A DNA stretch of 64,000 nucleotides. It comes from an uncultured Prevotellaceae bacterium (lineage in GTDB: Bacteria > Bacteroidota > Bacteroidia > Bacteroidales > Bacteroidaceae). A model generated the notes under the pieces. It did no database searches. It was given only the letters and a program-made list of their open reading frames with translations, and was not told the origin of the DNA. The DNA is taken from assembly GCA_902784615.1 (NCBI GenBank), contig CACZVN010000018.1, forward strand, positions 18,973 through 82,972, in the 5' to 3' direction. Position 1 is the stretch's first letter, and the number at the start of each line of letters is the position of its first letter. Made by a program: the position numbers and the translations under genes. This document shows, in pieces, positions 58,565 through 64,000 of this stretch.

Positions 58565-59932
58565 ATGAAGATGAAAGCAATTAAATTATTCAGCATGGCT
58601 GTCGCAGCCCTCATGATGGCCGCATGCAGCAACGAAGACAACGATGTCCAGCAGCCCGCTCAGCAGGTTCGTATGATACCCTTTGAGGCTACGATAGGAC
58701 CGGCAGGAGCCAGTACGCGCACCACCATTACCGAAGGTACCGGCACCGATGCCGGCAAACTGATGGTTGCATGGAAAGGTGGTGAAAAGATTGCTCTGGT
58801 TCACAATGGCAAAAAAGACGAGGTAGAGGTTACAACTGTCAATCTCGACGGTTCCGCCGTCATCACAGGTTCGATCGATGCCACTGGCACCGACGGTGAG
58901 GCTGTCGTCTTGGTGTATCCCGCAGATGCAGTGAAATCAGTTACAAGTGGAACCACCTACGTCCCCAATACCGATGATGCATTCTTGGCAATAGGACTCC
59001 AGCAAGATGGCACCCTTGAGTATATAGGCAATAATCTTGACGCCCGTGAGGGTAGTGAAACGCTGAAGATTAGCAGCGGCACGGCAACACTCAATGATAA
59101 TGTAACGATGGAAAGCAAGATTGCCGTCTGGAAGCTCACGCTGACCACGGACGGCACAACCCCGCTTGCTGCCAACCAAGTGACATTGTCCATAGGCACT
59201 AACCCCATCGCTGCTACGGCTGTTAATGCAACAGGTAAGAGCGAATGGACACTCTGTGTCGTCCCCGCTACGCTTGCTCTTTATTCGGGCAATTTCACTG
59301 TCACTGCCAAAGTAGGCTCTGATACCTATACTTATACGAAGGCCGGCGGCGTCAGCCTCACAAAAAACACATACTACCAGAGCACGGTGACGCTGTCGAA
59401 GCCGGCTCCCGCTCTCATCGTGAACCCCGCTGTGGGTCAGGTTATCGGTGCCGACGGCAAGAACTATGCTGATGTTGCCGCTGCCACCGCTGCCGAAACT
59501 ACTGCCGTGGCCATGATTGCCTATGTGGGCAGTGGAAGTGATTGTGAGCATGGTTTGGCCATTCAGCTCAACAGCAGCCCAGTGCAGAAGGATCGGAGCG
59601 AGGCTGGCACGTATGCCGAAGGTCTTACCGCAGTACCTGGTGGTACATGGCGCCTGCCGTCTAAAGCTGATTGGCAGAACATGTTCCTGGGCTGTGCAAA
59701 ATCTGGCGACGCATCATCAGCCAGTGATAATATGAATCCCATTTCTGGTTTCAAGGAAAAGATTGCTGCCACTGGCATAACATGGAAGTCGGACAAATAC
59801 TGGTCGAGTCAGGATTATAGTACGTACGCTACTGACGTGGAAGTCGTCCTTTATGGTAGCACTGCCTACGCGGCCTTCGCCTGGGACCCCAAGTCCAACT
59901 CGCACTATGTTCTTGGCTGCCTCGCGTTCTAA
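58565..59932 (+). CDS. Fimbrillin-family lipoprotein with lectin-like C-terminal domain
   Basis: 455 aa (453 from the second ATG). The lipobox MMAAC puts Cys at 21. Residues ~30-290 are Mfa/fimbrillin-like (STRTTITEGTGTDAGKL, VAWKGGEKIAL, YPADAVKS). The last ~150 residues (VGQVIGADGKNY, TWRLPSKADWQNMF, YWSSQDYSTYA, YVLGCLAF) resemble the DUF1566/FISUMP C-type-lectin-like fold. This combination suggests a pilus tip or surface adhesin. It follows the small peptide gene by 27 bp. Confidence 0.84.
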   Translation: MKMKAIKLFSMAVAALMMAACSNEDNDVQQPAQQVRMIPFEATIGPAGASTRTTITEGTGTDAGKLMVAWKGGEKIALVHNGKKDEVEVTTVNLDGSAVITGSIDATGTDGEAVVLVYPADAVKSVTSGTTYVPNTDDAFLAIGLQQDGTLEYIGNNLDAREGSETLKISSGTATLNDNVTMESKIAVWKLTLTTDGTTPLAANQVTLSIGTNPIAATAVNATGKSEWTLCVVPATLALYSGNFTVTAKVGSDTYTYTKAGGVSLTKNTYYQSTVTLSKPAPALIVNPAVGQVIGADGKNYADVAAATAAETTAVAMIAYVGSGSDCEHGLAIQLNSSPVQKDRSEAGTYAEGLTAVPGGTWRLPSKADWQNMFLGCAKSGDASSASDNMNPISGFKEKIAATGITWKSDKYWSSQDYSTYATDVEVVLYGSTAYAAFAWDPKSNSHYVLGCLAF

Positions 59933-59941
59933 CCCAAGGTG

Positions 59942-60082
59942 TAGTCATGGGGACAGTTAGTCATGGGGACAGGCACCTGGGGTGAGATCAGGAGTCATTG
60001 ATCTGTTCCCCAAAGATGAGAAATAGTCGCTGGGACAGGTACTTGGGTATGACGGCTGCTATGACTCAGGTGCTAGTTCCCC
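59942..60082. repeat. REP-like palindromic repeats after the fimbrillin gene
   Basis: TAGTCATGGGGACA occurs twice 16 bp apart (59942, 59958); GGGGACAGGCACCTGG and a later TCAGGTGCTAGTTCCCC form imperfect inverted pairs, and two ~70-bp units each end in TTCCCCAAA(G/A)ATGAGAA. The GGGACAGGCACC core is the kind carried by REP elements moved by RAYT transposases; no such transposase is in the window. Confidence 0.65.
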
Positions 60083-60096
60083 AAAAATGAGAATAG

Positions 60097-60130
60097 AGAA
60101 ACGGAAGTCTGTCAGGGCTTCCGTTTCTTT
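60097..60130 (+). terminator. Terminator after the REP cluster, copy 1
   Basis: Perfect 11-bp stem AGAAACGGAAG/CTTCCGTTTCT with a 10-nt loop, then TT. Its sequence recurs at 60278-60309. Confidence 0.7.
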
Positions 60131-60191
60131 GTGTCTGGATGGGGGGACGAAAATAAATCAAATAAAATTTGTTTTTTTGCTCACTTAATCG

Positions 60192-60199
60192 TATCTTTG
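60192..60199 (+). promoter_or_regulatory. -33/-7 promoter of a short transcript
   Basis: TATCTTTG with TTTG at 60168-60171, 20 bp apart, followed by GC. Confidence 0.7.
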
Positions 60200-60205
60200 C
60201 AGCAG

Positions 60206-60309
60206 AATAAAATAAATAAGTTATGACCGGGAGATCAGGGGGACAGGTCTTTGATCTTTATTTAAAGGTGAGAATGTGAAACGGGAGTCATTCGGCTTCC
60301 GTTTCTTTT
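60206..60309 (+). ncRNA. Candidate ~100-nt small RNA with an 18-codon frame
   Basis: A full promoter and a terminator (stem 60278-60287 with 60296-60305, then TTTTC) enclose about 100 bp. Inside is ATG 60223 with 18 codons (MTGRSGGQVFDLYLKVRM) ending at 60279, within the stem. A GGGGGACAGG core relates it to the REP cluster. It may be a small RNA, a leader, or the remains of a lost operon. Confidence 0.4.
60278..60309 (+). terminator. Terminator after the REP cluster, copy 2
   Basis: 10-bp stem GAAACGGGAG/CTTCCGTTTC (one G-T pair) followed by TTTTC; flanks (GAGAAT before, CGTCTG after) match copy 1, so the block was duplicated. Confidence 0.7.
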
Positions 60310-60326
60310 CGTCTGCATTAGTTATT

Positions 60327-60376
60327 GGGACAGGCACCTGAGTGTGACTCTATTTTAGCCCAGGTGCCTGCTCCCC
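60327..60376. repeat. REP-like palindrome
   Basis: GGGACAGGCACCTG pairs with CAGGTGCCTGCTCCC across a 20-nt spacer; the same core as the cluster at 59942-60082. Confidence 0.7.
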
Positions 60377-60386
60377 CCGACTACTC

Positions 60387-60445
60387 CAGGCATATCGTTC
60401 TTGTTATTGTTCCCTTTGGCATGTAAAAATACAACTTTTTAGCAA
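60387..60445 (-). repeat. Degenerate copy of the AraC-type gene start and promoter region
   Basis: CAGGCATATCGTT is identical to the start-codon region of the AraC gene (58110-58122), and weaker similarity continues for ~45 bp through the former promoter. The coding part is absent beyond the fourth base after ATG. Confidence 0.5.
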
Positions 60446-60473
60446 TAAACGACGCAGAGTAAGAAAAAAGTTG

Positions 60474-60481
60474 TATCTTTG
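60474..60481 (+). promoter_or_regulatory. -7 element TATCTTTG of the GHKL ATPase gene
   Basis: Matches TAnnTTTG followed by GC, 21 bp before ATG 60503. Confidence 0.7.
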
Positions 60482-60502
60482 CAGCGTGAAACTCAAAACG
60501 TT

Positions 60503-61075
60503 ATGGATGTCGCTTTCATTCTGGACAAGTATTTCAAGGGAACGGCAGACATTTCAATAGACGTGTTCGACGCTCAGACGTTGAATGCTGTCTATCGCGA
60601 TGTCATCAATGCCATGACCTCTCACCTTGAAATCGAGGTCAGCGTGCTGCAGGCGTTGAGCTACTGTCTGTACGAGATGATGGACAACGTGCACATCCAT
60701 TCCGGTAAACCCCTTGGCACCGCTATGACACACTATGATGATGAGCGTAAGGTGCTACGCATTCTGATTGCCGACGACGGTAAGGGCATGGGGTTTGGGC
60801 TCTACACTACCTCAAGGCTTGTCAACAGCATCGGCAAGGAGTTTATCTTGCATTCGGGAAGTCACAAGCTCATCATCCAAGACGGCAGCACCTCGGTCAT
60901 CGAGAACGGTTTCTGGCAGGGTACGCTTATCTATATGGAAATTGGTACAGGCGAGGAGATCGATCCTAACCAGATAGTGAAGCGCCGCACCACCTTCCGC
61001 GGCCTGAATCCCTTGGCCGAACGCAGCATCTTGGTAGCGCTTCAACGCCGGTATAAGGTGCAATCGAACAATTAG
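60503..61075 (+). CDS. Orphan GHKL-type ATP-binding protein
   Basis: 190 aa from ATG 60503. The N-box YCLYEMMDNVHIHSG and G1-box IADDGKGMGFGLY are those of the histidine kinase-like ATPase fold. There is no phosphoacceptor His domain, membrane segment or receiver, so it resembles anti-sigma or regulatory ATPases rather than a sensor kinase. A longer frame begins at a TTG inside the promoter. No partner gene is adjacent. Confidence 0.8.
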   Translation: MDVAFILDKYFKGTADISIDVFDAQTLNAVYRDVINAMTSHLEIEVSVLQALSYCLYEMMDNVHIHSGKPLGTAMTHYDDERKVLRILIADDGKGMGFGLYTTSRLVNSIGKEFILHSGSHKLIIQDGSTSVIENGFWQGTLIYMEIGTGEEIDPNQIVKRRTTFRGLNPLAERSILVALQRRYKVQSNN

Positions 61076-61102
61076 AAAATAACTATTCTCTTTCATACTT
61101 CG

Positions 61103-61110
61103 TAATTTTG
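61103..61110 (+). promoter_or_regulatory. -7 element TAATTTTG of the orphan TonB receptor gene
   Basis: Matches TAnnTTTG, 43 bp before ATG 61154; an ATG at 61115 is too close to be the start. Confidence 0.65.
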
Positions 61111-61153
61111 GGGCATGACAGACAATAACAAAAAACAATTAACTACATTAATA

Positions 61154-63556
61154 ATGAAAAAGAATCTATTACGAATGATGGCCGCCATCCTGACAATTTG
61201 CGGCGCAACGACTGCAGAGGCAGAGACCCTGCGTGGTACAGTGAAGGATGCTATCACGGGCGAACCCCTGATTGGAGCTACAGTAAAAATCGTGGAATTG
61301 CAGAACGCAGCGGCTGTGGCCGACTTCGACGGAAACTTCCTGATCAACATCAGCCAAGGTGGCCGCTTTACCATCGAGGCCAATTACATCGGCTACGAGC
61401 CCAGCGTGATGAAGGAAGTCATGATATCGGGTGCCAAGGAGGTGGTGCTTGACATCACCCTACGTGAGAACAGCACCGAACTGGCAGAAGTGGTGGTGAA
61501 GCCCCGTGTGAACAAGGAGGCGACGGTGAACCCCGCGGTGCTTACAGGTGGCGTGATGCTCTCGATGGAAGAGGCCAACCGCTATGCTGGTGGTGTTAAC
61601 GACCCGGCCCGACTGGTGACAGCCTTTGCCGGTGTGTCGGGAGCAAACGATAACAACGGTCTCTCAGTGCATGGTAACGCTCCTGAGCACATGCAGTACC
61701 GCATTGAGGGTGTGGAGGTGTTTACGCCCAACCACTTTAATGATGTGTGGAGCGCCGGCTACGGCATGGTGAGCGGACTGAACTCTAACGTCATCGGTAA
61801 CAGTGATTTCTTCACCTCTACGTTCAATGCCAACTACTCGAACGCCCTGAGTGGTGTGTTCGACGTAAGGATGCGCAGTGGTAATAACACCAAGAATGAG
61901 AATATTCTGCAGGTGGGTTCTGTATTTGAGGAACTGACGCTCGAAGGCCCGCTGTCGAAAAAGAACAACTCCAGTTATATCGTCAACTACCGCTACGGTT
62001 TCTCTACCATCGTGGATAAGCTGAAACTCATCGATTCGGAGGGAGCACACTGGGGTTTGCAGGACTTCTCGTGGAAATTGAACTTCCCCACAAAGAAAGC
62101 CGGTACGTTCTCGATCTTCGGACTGGGCATGTACGACACCACATGGGATGAGCGCCTTGCTATTGAAGACACGCACTCGGCCTACGATGCCAGCGACTGC
62201 GATGCGACCCTGCTGCAGATTCTGGCTGGTGTGACACACAAGATTCACTTGGGCAATAAATGGACATGGCGCACCACTGCTGCCTACAACATGCAGCACA
62301 TCAACGCCGATAATTACTACTACGGCTTGCAGCGCGATGCCGACGGCTTGTTGAAGAATCCGCTGGCCTACGAAGAGCCCGAGAAGCTGTACCTGTTCGG
62401 CACGCAGAAACAGAATGAAGATCGTCTGTTGGTGAACACTGAACTGTCGAAGCAGGTTACGTCCAAGTGGCTCACACAGTTCGGTGCTGAATACTCGCAC
62501 CGTTTCTTCAATCTCATCTATCGCTCCGTAGATTATCTCTACGCCGACCCATCTACCATGAAGACCTATACGGAGATGAAGGACAACACAGGACTGGCCA
62601 GTGCCTTCTGGCAGAACCTCATCACGCTGAGCGACAAGTTTAGCGTGTCTCTAGGAATCTCTGCCAACTACTTCCTGCTTTCGAAGGACTTCTCGGCAGA
62701 GCCGCGCGCCAGCTTGAAATGGCAGCCCAACGACAGGAACAGCATCTCGTTAGGCTACGGCCTCCACTCGATGGTGGAGAAGCTCGACGCCTACTTCTAT
62801 CGCGACGCTAACGGCAACCTCGTCAACAAAGACCTCGGACTGACCAAGGCCCACCACCTGCTGGCTTCGTACATGTATAAGATTAACGATAACATGAACA
62901 TCCGCCTGAACTTGTTCTACCAGTATGGCTTCGATGTTCCCGTGGGCATCAACGGCAGTACCTACTGCGTCACCAACCGCTTCCATGCCTACACCGACGA
63001 GCCGCTATCCAATAAGGGCAACACCCGCAACTACGGCGGTGACATCACGCTGGAGCACTATATGAGTCGCGGCTTCTTCGGCCAGACCAACTTCTCGCTC
63101 TTCAAGTCTGAGTACAGAGGCGAAGACAAAGTTTGGCGCAACCAACTTTACGACCGCGGCTTTATGTTCAAAATCTTGGCTGGTAAGGAGTGGATGATAG
63201 GTAAGAACGTGCTGAACGTGAGTGCCAAGTACTCTATTCAGGGCGGCCTGCGCTATACGCCAATCGACGTAGATCAGATGCGTGCCAACATTGATGCCGG
63301 TAACATCGACGATGATCCTATCTATAAGAAGGGTGAGGATTTCTCTGAGCGCTTCGACCCGACGGGAACTCTCGACCTTACCATCAGTTACAAGATCAAC
63401 AGGAAGAAAGCAAGCCACACCATCGCCTTCGAAGGTTTGAACATCTTCGGCACTGAGTCACCACAGTGGCAGCGTTTCGATCTCAGCACTCGCGACGTGC
63501 GCACCGACAAATCAGGCATCTCCATGCCTAACATCTTCTATCGATTGGACTTCTAA
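61154..63556 (+). CDS. TonB-dependent receptor with carboxypeptidase-like N-terminal domain, no SusD
   Basis: 800 aa from ATG 61154, signal peptide to TAEA. Residues 25-110 are the CarboxypepD_reg-like domain (LRGTVKDAITGEPLIGATV, DFDGNFLINI), then a plug (GGVMLSMEEANRYAGGVNDPA, DNNGLSVHGNAPEHMQYRI) and a barrel ending in YRLDF. The cargo is unknown. No susD gene follows; instead a 93-aa lipoprotein gene starts 7 bp later. Confidence 0.9.
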   Translation: MKKNLLRMMAAILTICGATTAEAETLRGTVKDAITGEPLIGATVKIVELQNAAAVADFDGNFLINISQGGRFTIEANYIGYEPSVMKEVMISGAKEVVLDITLRENSTELAEVVVKPRVNKEATVNPAVLTGGVMLSMEEANRYAGGVNDPARLVTAFAGVSGANDNNGLSVHGNAPEHMQYRIEGVEVFTPNHFNDVWSAGYGMVSGLNSNVIGNSDFFTSTFNANYSNALSGVFDVRMRSGNNTKNENILQVGSVFEELTLEGPLSKKNNSSYIVNYRYGFSTIVDKLKLIDSEGAHWGLQDFSWKLNFPTKKAGTFSIFGLGMYDTTWDERLAIEDTHSAYDASDCDATLLQILAGVTHKIHLGNKWTWRTTAAYNMQHINADNYYYGLQRDADGLLKNPLAYEEPEKLYLFGTQKQNEDRLLVNTELSKQVTSKWLTQFGAEYSHRFFNLIYRSVDYLYADPSTMKTYTEMKDNTGLASAFWQNLITLSDKFSVSLGISANYFLLSKDFSAEPRASLKWQPNDRNSISLGYGLHSMVEKLDAYFYRDANGNLVNKDLGLTKAHHLLASYMYKINDNMNIRLNLFYQYGFDVPVGINGSTYCVTNRFHAYTDEPLSNKGNTRNYGGDITLEHYMSRGFFGQTNFSLFKSEYRGEDKVWRNQLYDRGFMFKILAGKEWMIGKNVLNVSAKYSIQGGLRYTPIDVDQMRANIDAGNIDDDPIYKKGEDFSERFDPTGTLDLTISYKINRKKASHTIAFEGLNIFGTESPQWQRFDLSTRDVRTDKSGISMPNIFYRLDF

Positions 63557-63563
63557 GCGTGTT

Positions 63564-63845
63564 ATGAAAAAGTTTATGAGTTGGATGCTCACCGCCATCC
63601 TGATATGCGGCTGCAAACAAGAGGCGCCACTGACGTTTCAGGCAGGAACCTACGAGGTGACGGGTGGCATCCACGGCGGCAACCGTCTGGGCGGCAATGC
63701 CCTCACTGAGATTCTGGTATCCGGCCGTATCGCCGCCACCAGCGTCACCCTTGAGCGGCCGCAAGGTGCGCCATCAGTGAACTCGCTCGACGGTCTGCCT
63801 GACGGCATCTATATCGTCAATGGCAAGAAGATGCTGAAGAAGTAA
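63564..63845 (+). CDS. Small lipoprotein co-transcribed with the TonB receptor
   Basis: 93 aa. MKKFMSWMLTAILICGC is a lipoprotein signal (Cys17), so about 76 residues are mature. The end (VNSLDGLPDGIYIVNGKKML) resembles the final strands of type IX sorting tails, but the whole protein is too short for a cargo plus that domain, and a lipobox with a sorting tail is unusual. It may be a truncated product or a receptor accessory. Confidence 0.7.
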   Translation: MKKFMSWMLTAILICGCKQEAPLTFQAGTYEVTGGIHGGNRLGGNALTEILVSGRIAATSVTLERPQGAPSVNSLDGLPDGIYIVNGKKMLKK

Positions 63846-63849
63846 CGAA

Positions 63850-63883
63850 AAAGCGGCAAGTGAAAAGTCTCACTTGCCGCTTT
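63850..63883 (+). terminator. Terminator of the TonB receptor operon
   Basis: Perfect 14-bp stem AAAGCGGCAAGTGA and complement, loop of 6, ending in TTT, 5 bp after the stop. The remaining ~115 bp of the window show nothing. Confidence 0.85.
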
Positions 63884-64000
63884 CTGTCGGGATGAGGCGC
63901 AAACTCCTGCTTATACCCGATTTTATCAGTTTTGACGAGAATGACTGCATTTCTCTGAAAATGAGATAGATAGCGATTTTCGAAAATCAAAGGCGGTAAA

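Noticed and set aside
58565-59932. Target of a diversity-generating retroelement (lectin-like C-terminus)
   Set aside because: No reverse transcriptase, template repeat or adenine-biased variable region is visible in the window.
60223-60279. Third copy of the small peptide family (shares QVFDL)
   Set aside because: Only five residues match, the YEKP and KQQP parts are absent, and the DNA is REP-like.
61154-63845. SusC/SusD polysaccharide utilisation pair
   Set aside because: No SusD-like gene and no glycoside hydrolases follow; the downstream gene encodes only 93 residues.

Overview
The window is chromosomal DNA from a member of the Bacteroidota, most likely a Prevotella-like Bacteroidales (Prevotellaceae). 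The evidence is the TAnnTTTG -7 promoter element, usually followed by GC, in front of most transcription units, a type III glutamine synthetase, fimbrillin-type lipoproteins, C-terminal tails of the type IX secretion sort, TonB receptors, an LL-diaminopimelate aminotransferase and an M64 peptidase. No rRNA, CRISPR array, intact transposase or prophage is visible. Species cannot be fixed from sequence alone.

Left part (1-10.7 kb): a cut-off DASS anion transporter, the korAB 2-oxoacid:ferredoxin oxidoreductase operon, a TGS-domain nucleoside kinase, a Na/phosphate symporter and a secreted CotH-domain protein. A TPP riboswitch at 10.8 kb precedes a thiamine-type TonB receptor and a PnuT permease.

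Central part (14-40 kb): a nitrogen-assimilation region with glnN (GSIII), gltBD, dapF, glnK-amtB-outer membrane protein, the glutamine-using operon asnB-pyrG-purF, and dapL. Four of these promoters (glnN, gltB, dapF, dapL) carry the same ~45-bp bipartite AT-rich element with 60-61 bases between it and the -7 box. Related half-sites lie upstream of glnK and asnB at ~93 bases. This looks like the operator of a nitrogen regulon whose regulator is not in the window. Embedded here are a radical SAM/DUF4130 DNA-metabolism pair, an ECF sigma operon, a tRNA-like RNA with its own promoter and terminator, fadD, prfB, a 52-aa membrane protein missed by length cut-offs, a CYTH triphosphatase-like gene and VanZ.

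Right part (40.8-64 kb): tandem NSS transporters and a ComEA-like protein; a repeat-rich fimbrillin-type lipoprotein; a tatA-tatC-polyferredoxin-aldo/keto reductase operon that appears to encode a Tat translocase with its own substrates; a secreted M64 peptidase operon; a wHTH/membrane protein pair; a CE1 esterase; an AraC-type membrane regulator; a second fimbrillin operon; an orphan GHKL ATPase; and an orphan TonB receptor.

The most novel items are the shared nitrogen element and two unannotated 44-46 aa peptides. The peptides share the core YEKP(A/S)MQV(Y/F)(E/D)LKQQP(R/Q)LL, and each is encoded 24-27 bp upstream of a fimbrillin-type lipoprotein. The intergenic regions also hold many small repeats: a dispersed oriented terminator element, REP-like palindromes, 21-bp and 7-bp tandem repeats, and remnants of duplicated genes.
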